The notes under the pieces are model-generated. The model had not been told where the DNA came from. It saw only the letters and a list, made by a program, of their open reading frames with translations, and ran no database searches. A stretch of 64,000 nt of DNA from Pogostemon cablin (Eukaryota > Streptophyta > Magnoliopsida > Lamiales > Lamiaceae): NCBI GenBank assembly GCA_023678885.1, contig CM042970.1, positions 4,008,355-4,072,354 of the forward strand. Direction: 5' to 3'. Below are positions 1-12,164 of the stretch, one piece after another. The number at the start of each line of letters is the position of its first letter. Positions within the stretch are counted from its first letter, which is position 1. The translations under genes and the position numbers were made by a program.

Positions 1-242
1 AACAGTTTTGATGGCAAAAGTATTAATAAAATCAATATAATCAAGTTGTTCGGCAAGTTCTTATTCTCTACGACAACCTTTTTATTAGAACTAAAGTATT
101 TATTGATATACTACTTTGACTTTAAACTAAATCTTCAATTCTCGCTTTCTTTTTTCTCATTTGATATCCAGACACATGTTTGAGAGACTTGATTCTAATT
201 TTAAAAAATGAATTTAAGAACTAACTAAACAATTGAATCATA

Positions 243-470
243 TACTCCCTCCGTCCATTCAAAAGAGACCATTTTGCTTTTTTCAAGTAATTAAAGAGTA
301 TTATTATTTAATGTGTAGTGGGTAGTTGTATTAGTGAGAGTGTGAGCACCATATTTTAATTATATTAGAGGAGGTGTGTGGGTCCATGTGTGTAAAATAG
401 GAAATTGAACCTTTTGGGTGGAACACCCAAAATGTAAAAAAAATCATTTTTAAATAGGACCGAGGGAGTA
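243..470. mobile_element. Stowaway-type MITE
   Basis: The element begins TACTCCCTCCGTCC and ends with the near-complement CGAGGGAGTA, flanked by TA, the hallmark of Stowaway (Tc1/mariner-derived) MITEs. It is about 228 bp and has no coding capacity. Short ORFs here are by-products of the AT-rich sequence. Confidence 0.85.
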
Positions 471-2215
471 CTTCATAAATTAACATTAAAAAAATAAAGA
501 AACAAATATAGATAATAATTGAAAACAAAATCATATCTACTTAAATAAAATGATTTAACATATAAGAAAATTACATACCTTTTAATAAAATTGAAACTAA
601 GGATTATTATTAAAAAAAATTAAAAAGAGGTGGATAGAAAGGGATTCGAACATTATACCAAAATACACATGTATGTTTTCTTTAATCAGGACAATACTCA
701 AATTTTATAAATTCCTCTAACTATATATATAAAGGAATTTTAAAAAAATATATGGGCCCCTAAATTTCACCAAAATTTTTGGGCCTGAGTTGATCGGCTC
801 GCTCGACTCAAGCAAGGACCGGCCCTGCGGGTAGGGTACGAGTATATTCACTAGGTATACGGACAATCCGCGGGTAAATGAATACCCGCAATTTTTGGTA
901 GATTTTGCGATGATCCATGGTTATCCTAACCCACCCAACCCTACCCTACCCGCTCTATTTTTTTTAACTATAATTCACTAAAAAATAATATAATACATAA
1001 ATAAATAACCTAAAATAAAACATGCAAATTAGAAAATAAAGTCAACAACAAAAACGTTTTAAGTCAATAATACATAATTTATTGATTACACATGTTATCC
1101 ATTTGAATATTCCAAGACAATATAATAATATATAATCTCATAATTTAGAGATTATGTTTTTTTTTATTTGTTTAATTTATTTATATTACTCTGTCAAAAC
1201 CTAAATAATACAATAAAATATTTAGTCTATTTACAGTTAATGTATAAATTGTGAAGGCAAAGACTTTTGTGAGAACAATTTAAAAGAAAGTGAAAACCCA
1301 TTACATCAGAAATTAAAACAAACAAAAATGATTTGTGTTCATGATTTTCAAAACGCGCAGAAACATCAATCAAACACATTCTAAGAGAAAAACAAGGAAC
1401 AAGAGTTAGTTTTGAAAAATAGTGTTATATCCTAAAAGAAAAGCAGGTAGCAGGAGTTAGATTTCCTCTTCTTTCTTTAAGAAAGCAACATAAATATGAT
1501 ATAGAAAATCAGGTGGGAGTTTACTACAACTAATTCAATCGATGATTTGCGTCCGACAAAAGTGAAAAAATAATCCTCTCATCATCCCACAAAAAATTCA
1601 CACTTTACATTTTTATTTCTCAAAATAAACTTCATTGTAAAATAAAAAACATTAATTAATCCTTAATTTCAAAATATATCTCCTACCTAACCCACATAAT
1701 ATACTTCATAATTTATTTATTACTTAAAAAAGTCGTATTATTCTCCAAAAAAAATAAAATTTATTTGAAAAACAACTTTTTTAAAGCTCCTTATGTGTGT
1801 AATGTGCAATATAATGTGGGACTGAGTAGATAGAACAACTTCTTTTTCAAGTGAAAATCAATATAGAAAAACAAGATTTCCTCTTGGGACAGAGTAGTAT
1901 TGGTTCACAAATTTTTTTATTGGTTTTATTTGGGAATTTAGATTCTGCTTATACTTATTGTTAAATGGAGTCCTAATTTAGAGAGATTCTTAAAAAGTGA
2001 AGGCTTTTGCAGATTCTCCAAATTGGTCTACTTGGGAAAAAAAGAGAGTATTCTTGATTCCCATTAAATGATTCTGAATGAGTGATTTTAGTATCACAGT
2101 AAAAATCCCATCTTTTCTTTTCTGCATACTCCAAACAACAAGGACCCCATTTGTTATGTGCTTATATTACAACATGCCATGTAACTAAGTGCTCAAACTA
2201 AAGCTCCCACTACTA
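471..2215. other. AT-rich intergenic region upstream of the MYB gene
   Basis: I see no gene here. Positions 745-960 are less AT-rich and contain repeated CGGGTA/ACCCGC words and a GGCCCTG stretch, which resembles a decayed hAT-type end, but no partner end was found. The last 300 bp before the MYB start should hold its promoter; I could not fix a TATA box with confidence. Confidence 0.4.
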
Positions 2216-3091
2216 ATGGGAACTCTATCACCATGTCCATCTTCCCTCGTGTCGGAGCCGAGATGGTTCATGCACGAGGGAGGATGCACGTGGACTAAAG
2301 AAGAGAACAAGATGTTCGAGAGCGCCCTGGCTTTCTTCGCCGAAGAAACTCCCAACAGATGGCTCAAAGTAGCCAGCATGATCCCTGGCAAGTCTGTGTA
2401 TGATGTAATGAATCATTACTTGGAACTTGTTGCCGATGTTAATGATATAGAGGCCGGTTTGGTCCCCCTCCCCGGATACTTGTCTTCGTCTTTCGTCTTG
2501 GATTACCGCGGTTTTGGTGTGTGTAGGAAGAGAGGCAGGGGTTGTGATCAAGAACGAAAGAAAGGCGTGCCCTGGACTGAGGAGGAGCACAGGTAAATGA
2601 CCACCTCGTCTAAAAGTTTCTGTTAAATGACCACCTTGTCTAAAAGTGATTTTTGTAGCATTTTTACTGACATTTTAGCCTGTTGGGAGGGCAGGCGTTT
2701 CCTGGTGGGACTTGAGAAGCATGGGAAAGGGGACTGGAAAAACATCTCGCGAAACTTTGTGGTGTCGAAAACTCCGACTCAAGTAGCAAGCCATGCTCAG
2801 AAGTACTATCTGAGGCAGCTCTCTGGAGGCAAGGACAAGAGAAGGCCGAGCATACACGACATAACTGTCCGTCTCACAGATGCTACTTCATCAGATGATC
2901 ATGACAAGCCTCGTCTACCGGAGAATTCTAATGAGCGTACATCTCTGAAGAGCACTGGAAACACACCAAAAGTATCAATGGATCATTGCAACCACAGTTG
3001 TGATGATGGAGCCTTGATGGTTTTTGACTCTGATTTTAGTGATTCCTTGATTGCAAACCCATTTCACTATATTGCTACTTGGCTCATTTGA
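2216..3091 (+). CDS. DIVARICATA-like MYB transcription factor, two exons
   Basis: Exon 1 is 2216-2592 and exon 2 is 2695-3091, giving 257 residues across a 102-bp GT-AG intron that splits an Arg codon. The first domain (about residues 25-72) is the SANT-like MYB of the DIVARICATA/RADIALIS group (CTWTKEENKMFE, then RWLKVASMIPGKS). It is followed by the usual LVPLPGY linker. The second MYB (about 116-167) has VPWTEEEHRRFL and SHAQKYY. Proteins of this family are nuclear DNA-binding regulators; the second repeat normally binds I-box-like sites. Most relatives have SHAQKYF, so the final Tyr is a departure. The start was set at the ATG giving MGTLSP; the frame is open a little further upstream but only with GTG. 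The C-terminal third is acidic and serine-rich, with no known domain. Length fits the family. Target genes cannot be inferred. Confidence 0.9.
2594..2653 (+). repeat. 30-bp tandem duplication inside the MYB intron
   Basis: A TAAATGACCACCTCGTCTAA-type unit starts at 2594 and again at 2624 with one base changed, immediately after the 5' splice site. It fills over half of the 102-bp intron. Confidence 0.9.
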
Positions 3092-4715
3092 TAGTTAGAT
3101 TATGTGTTGAAATGTTATAGTCAAATATGAAATATTATACATATATACTGAATATAGATATATGTGTATCATAGGCTTGTTGCCTAATTAATCTCTAATG
3201 AAAACAAAGAGTACTCTGTATTATCATCTACTTTGTTCAATGGATATGTTCAAGAAGCCTTGTTATTTGTGAGTTTGATAGGCCATGCATTGACTATCTT
3301 AGAAGAGTTCATGAAATTGTGATTTACATTCAATTTGTGTATCAGAAGAACCCAACCAAGGTCTTGAAATTGACACTGAATTCCTTATTATATTTTTAAG
3401 TGTTACATTTCATACTCCACGTGTTAGATGAGTAACACGTAGGAAAAGTAATTTTTTTTTAATATTTAACTTTTGGGTTTATGTTTTTTTAGTTTCTAGA
3501 TTCTTCTATCTCCATACATCCAACGGTTTAAAACTGAAGATATAATACCAAATATTAAAGGAGATTTGGACCGCTTGAAGTTGCTTAAGCTCCAGCTTGG
3601 ACATGATGGATCTTATAAATATCTAGTCTCTTTTGCAAACTTTTTGACATTTAAAAAATTGTTTTTTCTACCATTACATCAACATATTATTCCAGTATAA
3701 AGTAATATACTCTTAGTCTTGCATCAAATTCCATCTCCTTTTCAACATTAGTTGACCAATGATCCAAACAATATACTTGTATCAAAATCACAGTTTAAAG
3801 AATTCCTATATAATTATCTTAAGTGCAAATCACACTTTAAGTTCCTAAAATCTTGCCTTAGATCACAAATTGTTTGATCCACCCATATTCGAGTCGTCTC
3901 TGGACGACTCGAATATTATCAAAAGATTGTAGAAAAGAGAGGGATGTAAAGTGAGAAGGCAAAAGCAAAAGTAAAGGTGCAAGGTTTCTTATCAATTAAG
4001 GTGACACTTTTCACTAACAAGTGAAAATAGGAACAAAACAAAAAAAAATGTTAAGTACTGTTAATAGAGCAATAATATGATAATGGTTGCTACTGCTGCT
4101 TATACTGTTTGGCTACACAAACTTGAAGAAAGCTAATGCCACTCTGGAATTCAACTTTCCAGTGCAACTTGAACTGTCTATTTATGAGATCACCCATACA
4201 ACTTCTTGCCAATCTCATGGGCCATAGCTTTTCTTTAGTTGCATAAGAATGAACTTTTGCTAACTTTTTCTCATCATTTTGATTGTTTCATTTAGTGAAA
4301 ATTTAGTCTCCATAAAATTTTGTTGATGTAAAGTGATACAAGATTTGTTTGATTTTGTAAGATTGTATTATTTTCTTTTCTATCTATTATTTTTATAAGC
4401 TTTTTCTGAATAAAGGGAGAGGAGAAATGTATGATTGGTTGGAATGTTATTTGTAATTAAAGAGGTTGTGGGTGGGAAAACTGTTGTGTGGGTAATCTCT
4501 CCTGTTTGTGAAAGTGATTATAGTAGCCAGCAGCAGCAGTACCACTGATGTACCCAGCAGGGCTTGTGAACTCATCAAGTTGTTATATTGCAAAATAAAA
4601 TAAATAACATTAATTCCGAAAATAAAATTAATAACACTATAAATGTGTATATAAGTAATTCAATTCGATTTTAATTTCAAAATAACTATACCTACCTAAC
4701 ACATATAATATTAAA
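3092..4715. other. MYB 3' region and intergenic DNA
   Basis: The first 100 bp is AT-rich and suits a 3' UTR and polyadenylation zone. No further gene or recognisable transposon coding was seen. A perfect 14-bp hairpin at 3885-3916 is listed separately. Confidence 0.5.
3885..3916. repeat. Perfect 14-bp inverted repeat with 4-nt loop
   Basis: Arms ATATTCGAGTCGTC and GACGACTCGAATAT are exact complements around TCTG. The hairpin is isolated, has no poly-T tract, and lies about 0.8 kb after the MYB stop. Confidence 0.85.
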
Positions 4716-4945
4716 TACTCCCTTTGTCCATTTCTAATCTTTCCGTTTGTTTTCTGCGCGTGGATTAAGAAGTACTATTATTTAATGTGTAGTAGGTAGT
4801 TGTATTAGTAAGATGTGTATGTCCCACACTTTAATTGTATTAGTGGATTGGTGAGTCTCATGCATCTAAAAGTGAAAATGAATAGATTAAGAGCGGACTG
4901 CCCAAAATGGTAAAATCAATATATTGACAGTGGATGGAGTGAGTA
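4716..4945. mobile_element. Stowaway-type MITE
   Basis: It opens with TACTCCCTTTGTCC and closes with GGATGGAGTGAGTA, about 230 bp between TA dinucleotides. The interior (TTAATGTGTAGTAGGTAGTT) is shared with other copies in this window. Confidence 0.75.
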
Positions 4946-5642
4946 TAATTTATATATTACTTAAAATTATTATATTACCCTTAAAAGTTAATTAAATTAC
5001 TAATAAAAATTAATTAATTACGTATTTACACGGTGAAATTAATCATTGGACATAGGGAGTATGTATAGTGTGCATTATAAAAAATCAAAGATTTAAGGAA
5101 GACTGTCTCACAAAATCTCTCAGGTGAAATAAATAAAAAGTGATAATAACAAAAGCTCTTAAATAAGATAAATAAAAAATTATAATATTATTATCACTCG
5201 GTTATAAAATGTTAACATTTTCTTTAAAACAATGTCACACAATATTTAACCCTATAAAAATGGTAACATACACGCTACACGCATCGCAAAAAGCTTCACT
5301 ATGTTTGTTTTTAATTTTGAAACTTTATTTTTTGTTTTCAAAATTTATACCAAAGTTTTAAAAATCACTTCTATTTCTACTTACAGACCCTATTAACTTC
5401 TAACTTATCCACCTTGTATACAATTTTTTTTTCTTATTTAATATTAATTTTCTTTATTTATCTCTTCTCACTATTAAAAAAACAGTTTTGTATCAATAGA
5501 ATATTTTATTAATAAAGTCTTAATTTCATTATTAAATTAAGTAAAATGGATTAACAACAAATTTGTTGTTAATTTTTTAAGTGGTGGTTGGTAAATATTT
5601 CAGTTGGTAATTCATTGCTAATAATTTCATTGGCATTTTATA
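4946..5642. other. AT-rich intergenic DNA with a possible CACTA-like subterminal repeat
   Basis: There is no gene. A lone GGGAGTA end occurs near 5057. From about 5545, GTTGGTAA-type words begin that continue to about 6000 around the next MITE and resemble 63650-63920 at the other end of the window. Confidence 0.35.
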
Positions 5643-5852
5643 TACTCCCTCCATCCGATTCTAAGATGTCCGTTTGCTTTTTGCATGTGGATTAAAGAGT
5701 ATTATTATTATTATATGTAAAGTGGGTGGTTGTATTAGAAGGAAGTGGTGAACCATATTGTGTACTTTTTTATTAAATAGAGTAAATAGATATCTTTGAA
5801 TCAGACGTTAAAAATAGTAAAATTGACACCTTAGAAGCGGACGGAGGGAGTA
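5643..5852. mobile_element. Stowaway-type MITE
   Basis: TACTCCCTCCATCC at the left and GGACGGAGGGAGTA at the right bound a 210-bp element. Its interior (GTGAACCATATTGTGTACTT) defines a subfamily shared with copies at 6908, 25002 and 36307. Confidence 0.85.
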
Positions 5853-6106
5853 ATAATTTTGTTTGTAATCCGTTGGTAAATAACACCGATATAATTCTGC
5901 TGCTAAAAATATTATAAATTTGTTGGCATTAAAAGAGACAAATGTAATTTTTGTTTTAAATCATAGATAATTATTAATGGATTAAATTTCATTGCTAAAA
6001 AAAATGACATAAATTAATACACTCTTACACATATTACTACACATTGATTCGACATAAAATTAAAACATGTGTTAAAACAAATACTCTATATTACTATTAT
6101 TTAATA

Positions 6107-6345
6107 TACTCCATTCGTCCCCTTGGTAGGTATCCATTTTGACATTTTGGTCCGTCCCAATACAAAGTATTCATTTTCTTTTTTAGATTGATGTGACCAC
6201 TCATGGCCCCACACTCAACGCTAATACAACTACCCAAGACAGTTTAAAATATTTTTTATCTCACCTAAAAATACATTAAATTATTATACTCCTTAATCCA
6301 CGAGCAAAAAGCAAACGATTACGTTTCAAGGGGACGGATGGGGTA
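6107..6345. mobile_element. Stowaway-type MITE
   Basis: Termini TACTCCATTCGTCC and GGACGGATGGGGTA bound about 239 bp. The sequence is noncoding. Confidence 0.75.
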
Positions 6346-6527
6346 TAGTTTTTAAAATTCATGTAAACCAAAATGAGTTGATATCTTGGTGCACCTGGGT
6401 GCAAGGATGCACTCATATGTGTATAACTTTTTATTTTATATTATATACAAATTTCATTAAAAAAAATAGCGTTCATATGTGTATAACTTTTTATTTAATA
6501 GTGTATACATATTTTTTAATAATTATA

Positions 6528-6828
6528 TACTCTCTCCGTCTTACGTATTTTTACCCACTTTCCATTTTGGGTTGTCCCACGTATTTTACTCATTCCATTA
6601 ATGATAAAAATACATAATATTTTATTACTCACTTTTACACTGTATACATCAATCCCAACAACTTTACTTACTTTTTACACTTTATTCATCATTCCAAACA
6701 ACTTTATTTACTTTTTCTTTTACATTACTAATTTATCCTACTTTTTCTTACATTATATATTAAAAAATAACGCATCGTAATCTCTGTAGCCGTACAAATT
6801 GGAAAAAATACCCGGGATGGAGAGAGTA
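6528..6828. mobile_element. Stowaway-type MITE
   Basis: TACTCTCTCCGTCTTACG at the left and GGGATGGAGAGAGTA at the right bound about 300 bp. The interior repeats an ACTTTACTTACTTTTTACAC-like unit. Confidence 0.75.
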
Positions 6829-6907
6829 TTTTTTAAACTTAATTTTTCATTAAAAGAATTAATAAAAAATTCACTAACAAGTGTATACATTTTTGTTCAT
6901 AATTATA

Positions 6908-7102
6908 TAATCCCTACATCCGGTTCTATGGTATCCATTTGTTTTTTGCACTTGGAAGGAGTATTATTATTAGTTGTATTAGAGAGAAGTAGTGGGCCAT
7001 ATTGTGTACTATTTTACTAAATATGAGAAATGAATACCTTTGAAGCGGACGCCAAAAATAGTACTCCAAAATGGATACCTTAGAAGCGGACGGAGGGAGT
7101 AT
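6908..7102. mobile_element. Stowaway-type MITE
   Basis: The left end TAATCCCTACATCC is slightly degraded; the right end GCGGACGGAGGGAGTA is intact. It is about 195 bp and belongs to the same subfamily as 5643-5852. Confidence 0.8.
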
Positions 7103-7173
7103 TTTTTTCATAATTGTATAATTTTCTGAAAGTTGGTGCACCGTATTATGGAGTACACTCAGGTGCAAAATAG

Positions 7174-7426
7174 TACTCCCTCCGTCCCATAGAAGTTGAC
7201 ACACTTTCCTTTTTGGTTTGTTCCACTAAAGTTGACACATTTCCTTTTTAGTATATGAGACCTACATAAAAATAATTAATCTATTCTCATGGGCCCACAT
7301 ATCACCTCTAATACAACTACCCACTATACATTAAATATTATTTCTCACTTTACAATAAATTATTATACTCCTTAATCTCCGTACCAAAAAAAATGTGTCA
7401 TCTTCTCCGAGACGAAGGGAGGAGTA
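7174..7426. mobile_element. Stowaway-type MITE
   Basis: TACTCCCTCCGTCCCATAGA at the left pairs with CGAAGGGAGGAGTA at the right, about 253 bp. The interior has the AAGTTGACACA motif also found in 43611-43880. Confidence 0.85.
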
Positions 7427-8222
7427 TTAGCCATCCCAAAAAAAAATAGCTTTACTGATTTCACAACTGCCTTCATATATAAATAGATGCGAAGATAAAA
7501 CCTAAATCTTTATGTCATGGAGAAGAGACCGACTTCAATTTATGATTTCTTAATTTCACTCTCAGTATTTTTTTAATGTAATGAAATCAAGAAACTTGAT
7601 GGATTTCCTACAATTTCACCGTTTGCAATGCATTGTCCTAATGATGATAGGAATTCCACGTCAAGTCGTGATCAAATTTTGCAAGATTCAAGTTCACAAG
7701 TGCTGTAATTTAGATTAAAATCTTTGTTTCCTTATGGAAAAATCACTGCATAATTTTCTAGAAGAGACTTCTCGATTAGAAGGTGGGTCGCTTTCATTAA
7801 AGATACAGTTCATGAAAAAAAAAAAAAAACTCTTGTGGCATTCTTGAAAATAAAAAGAGAAATAAATTCCAAATTATCAATCAATATTAGCAGCGAATTA
7901 AAAAATAATATATATATATATATAATTAAATTTAAAAAAAATAAATTTAAACATGGTTCACTAGAAGCGAATTCCTGGTATATGAATTGGGTACGGAATT
8001 TTTAGTAAGAATAGTTGGGAGGATTATTGATTCACTGAAAGCCTTAATTGATTTGAGCACAGAATGTTGGACTTAATTTAATTTGAGCCCAATGGGCTTG
8101 ATCTGGCATAATCCATTTCAAAGTCATCGATCGGCCCAATTTTATTAAAAAAGGATGTCGGGCCATGTGCTCTCGGATTGGTTTACTAATTCATGCATTT
8201 ATTCCAATCATAATTCCAAAAT
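7427..8222. other. Intergenic DNA
   Basis: No gene was recognised. It holds short poly-A and TA tracts and a less AT-rich segment (8040-8200) that continues, across the Copia insertion, in the similar GAGCCCAAAA-type sequence after 21397. Confidence 0.4.
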
Positions 8223-8417
8223 TGTTGTAAAATTATGATGATGTGAGTGAGTAACCACTCTCCTCTTCTGTAGGGAGTGAGACAGTTCTTTCGAATGTAT
8301 TAAACAGTTTTATGATGATAATGAAAGTGCTCCAACTCTAGTGTTTTGGCTCCTCTATCTTTTCTCTCTACTCTCAATTTACATTTCTCGCTTTCTTTCA
8401 TTCATGATTTTTCAACA
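8223..8417 (+). repeat. 5' LTR of the outer Copia element
   Basis: It is 195 bp, TG...CA, matching 21192-21396 except for a 10-bp gap and scattered substitutions. The primer-binding motif begins about 3 bp downstream. Confidence 0.85.
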
Positions 8418-11400
8418 CGTTATCAGCACGATGCTCTAACCAACTGAGATTTTTTGAGATTCAACATTGTTTACTCACAGGAGTTGAAGATTTGTTGTTG
8501 ACTCAAGAACGGGAGATTTACTGATCTACTTGAAGTTGATTTACTGATCTACTTGAAGTTTTTGACGTTGACATTGCCTTAGAAAATAATCGTGTATTTC
8601 CTGAAAAGTAATCTTACTTTCACATATTTAATTAATTTAACATGGAGTAAATAATCATCCAAAATATAAGATTTGTCATATTTTGGATGTTTTTTTTTAA
8701 AATATCGTGAGGACTTATTTTGGAAAAATTGTGATATTTTAGATATTTTTTTGAAAAAAGCTGTGAGGAAATTGATGATATTTTAGATTTTTTTGGAAAA
8801 TATTTTGAGGATTTATTTTGGAAAATACTGTTGAAAGTATGCGAGGGTTGATTTTGGAAAATACTGTTGAAAGTATTTTCCTGTACTCTTCTTATTACTG
8901 TTTATTGATTTTTGGAAATTCAATCGAAAGTTAATGATATTTTTTTTGGAAAATACTGTACTATAAGATTTATGTACTTTTTTAACAGCATTGTTGGACG
9001 ATAATTTTGTTTGAGTTATAAACAGTAATCTCGTATGCTTCTTTGCTTTTGAAAATAGTTTGGAATTTGTTTGCTCTTGCGACAGTTTGATAGATTTGCA
9101 TATCTTTTTATTAAATTAAAAATTATCATTTTGCTCCCATTTTTATATAACACCATACATTTTTCTTAAATTTGTTATAATAAAAAAATAAAAATTTCGG
9201 CATATATATTTATACATTACATGCATGTGAGATTTGCAAGATGTGCATCATAGATTAAAAAAATAGAAACATGCACAACATATGATTAATACTTTTTGGA
9301 AAGTTCTAGAAATATCTTTATTTCTATATGATCCACATCAATATTCTATACAAAGTTCTAAGAACATGCATGAATTGACTCATTTGTGACAATATATATG
9401 CCTATATATGTTCACATATGTACATTTACATCATTATTTCCTAATTCAAGATTTTATATAAATTGATATATGATATTTATATCTTTCTGAAAGTATTTGA
9501 CATTATCAAGAGAAAATTTGAAAGCTCGCTACTGAAAGGCAATGTGGGCCCCTAATGTTAACTCTTCTTACCACTCGCTCTTAAATGAACTATTACTCTG
9601 TCCAGAAGGCAGAATAATCACCCTGGAGGAAGTCACGACTTTGATTACTAATATTCATTCGTTATGATCTAAACATGAAGTAAAAGTATTTTTTTTGAAA
9701 AAAATGATTCATTTACTTTACGAAAATCCCTGTAGGAATGTTTTGATCAACATATGATAATTCTCCATCAAACTCAATATCACTGGTTGTATTTAAGATT
9801 TTATGATTTTAAATCAATTTCAAACTTTAACCCAATTTTACATTTTATAAGACCAAAACAATATTAAAGATTCAGAGCATATTTTTGACATTATTGGTAG
9901 ACTGAAAAATATATTTATTATTAATGAAGCATCATAATTGAAAATCAGTGCCTGAAGCACGTATTACGCTCCAGAAGATAAGCAAGAACTGTGGTCAAGA
10001 ATTTCAAATTGATTTTATAAATGTGGCTGAGGTAATTTAAATTTTTCAAGATGGTGATAGTAAACACATCACAATACTGGCCCATAATTATAGAATGAAT
10101 TAAACAATATTCAAACACAAAACACAAGCTCTATTCAACATTTAACAATTCTCCAGAAGTAGAATTGCTTTAAATATAGATATAATTGTCATTGGTGTCA
10201 TATATGTATTACATCAAACCACTTGGTTGATATCACAAGGTACAAAAGAACAAAAAAGAAAATTTATCAATGGTGAGTCATATGATCAAATGATTTTGCC
10301 TGAAGCAAAGATTTTTTTTAACTATAACAATTATAACCTTTTGGGGTTTGAGCTTGTAGATTACGAAGATGATCAAGTATGATCTTAATTTATAAGATAT
10401 TTTTTAAAATTATAAAAGTAGTGCCTGAAGCACGTGATACATTAAAGTAACAATCATTTTCTCCTTTCATGAAATTGTGTCACATGTAATGAAGTGGTTG
10501 TATTTATTAAATTATTTACATGTTGCAATGACTTTAAAGCTATTAGACCCAAAAATATATAAATTGTGGCATGAGAAATTGGATTATTTCGGCAACATGG
10601 ATGAGCCAGATGTTCATTTTTAATCGTGGAATACGAAATGATATTATTCCCTCTTTATTTCACATGGATAAATATGTGAAACTTGATTGAACGAAATTTT
10701 TTTATGACATTCATACCCTAAAGTTGGAATAAATCTCCTAATATGTTCAAGAGATTTAAAGAGAAATATTGGTCGAATTTTCTAATTGTTATGACCAAAG
10801 TAAAATTTTATTGATGTATCCACAAATTGGACTAAGAATAAGTCCTTAAACAATCATTTCACTGAAATTATGAGAGCTCAATATTTGACTACTCAATTGA
10901 AGTCAATTGAAATAATATTGAAATACATACATCATATAAGTCGAATTTTTTTTATGTTCATACTCAGTGAATAATTTATTGTAAAATTCCAACAATTATT
11001 TTGCTAATTGGGGAATAATTTTTAAATGTGGCTCTTGCATATCATTAATACAAAATACCCCCTTATAACTAGTGCTTAATCAAGGCCATAAGCGTTTACA
11101 TTTCTCATCTGCAACTATTAAATTGTGTAGTTTATATTTTACAATTATATCACCACAACAACGTTCATTAATGGACATTTTAATTATAAATTCGTCTGTT
11201 CTTTAAATACATAAAGCCCAAATAGGGGGAACGATATATATATTTAAGTACGCTAATTACACATTAAATGAAGACTATTTCACGGCATCAGGGGGAGATA
11301 ATAGCCCAAAAGTTAAAGAAATGCCAAGAAATTTTATTAAATAAAAGTATCTTCATTATTTTGCACTAGACAATTTGAACCAGAAGTTCAATTGATAATT

Positions 11401-12164
11401 AATTTGCAATATCAAATAAACTGTCAAATTATTATAAAATGTGACTAAGTCCCTAATATTTATTATTAATGTACCACTAGAAGTGGAGTTCCCCAGGGGC
11501 ATTATTTTACTAATAATTCTTAACGTTAAAAGCGTGAAATGTTTAATATTTATTAACATTAAAAGTTCGCGGAAAATCAGTTGGAGAATTCCAAAAATAG
11601 TCACTTCCAAAATAAGTTGGATAGTTCATTTGTAAACAAGAACACTCTCAAATAAAGTTGTCCAGAAGACAAATACCCAGTAAATTGCACGTGCACTAAA
11701 TAATCAAATTACTGGGCATGCAAAACGGCTAGATCCAAATATTTGGGAAATGACGAGGATCTAGTTAAATAAATATAGAATTATTATTATCATTGGGAGA
11801 TATACATATATTATATTATCAAAGTTTTCGACAATACATTAATCTATTTAATTGTTCTTACTGTCTTAAAAATCTGGATCCAGTGTTTGTAATAAATGAC
11901 AGTGCTAGAAGCACTCAGAATGAGTAAGACAGAAAGGGACAATTAAAATAGAACTTTACTAGCTAAGAATTTATTTTTAAATACTAGAAATGTTATGTCA
12001 ATGAATATAAATATTTGTCCTAGAAGGACGTGCAAAGACTAAAGTGGTGAAAACAAAGCGAGATTAAAGTGAAAGAGTTCTTGCAGAGACTCGAAATTAA
12101 CTGATGATGAACATCCTCACATTATAAAGTTATTATATAACGTTTCGCTGCTTAATTATATGAC
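8418..12164 (+). pseudogene. Decayed Copia gag-pol, first part
   Basis: No ORF longer than about 80 codons survives. A trace of the gag-pre-integrase motif appears at about 10560 (LWHEKLDYFGN, where functional copies read LWH...LGH). A GGGGGAGATAA tract lies near 11290. Coding identity is inferred from these traces and the LTR context; individual domains cannot be delimited. Confidence 0.5.

Larger units (their letters stand above)
6385..7170. mobile_element. Possible TIR element with GGTGCACC ends, holding two nested MITEs
   Basis: The left end reads GGTGCACCTGGGTGCA and the right end, reverse-complemented, reads TTGCACCTGAGTGTA, so the ends are imperfect inverted repeats. The interior carries duplicated CATATGTGTATAACTTTTTA motifs and two Stowaways (6528-6828, 6908-7102). 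No target duplication was identified, so the boundaries are approximate. Confidence 0.35.

Noticed and set aside
529..539. His538 in COI1 (GYHAS, Arg in the Arabidopsis protein) as a hormone-pocket change; coordinates given are residue numbers of the COI1 protein.
   Set aside because: Counting through the Arabidopsis numbering places pocket Arg496 in the LEIRGC stretch (Arg510 here), which is conserved. The His lies outside the named pocket residues.
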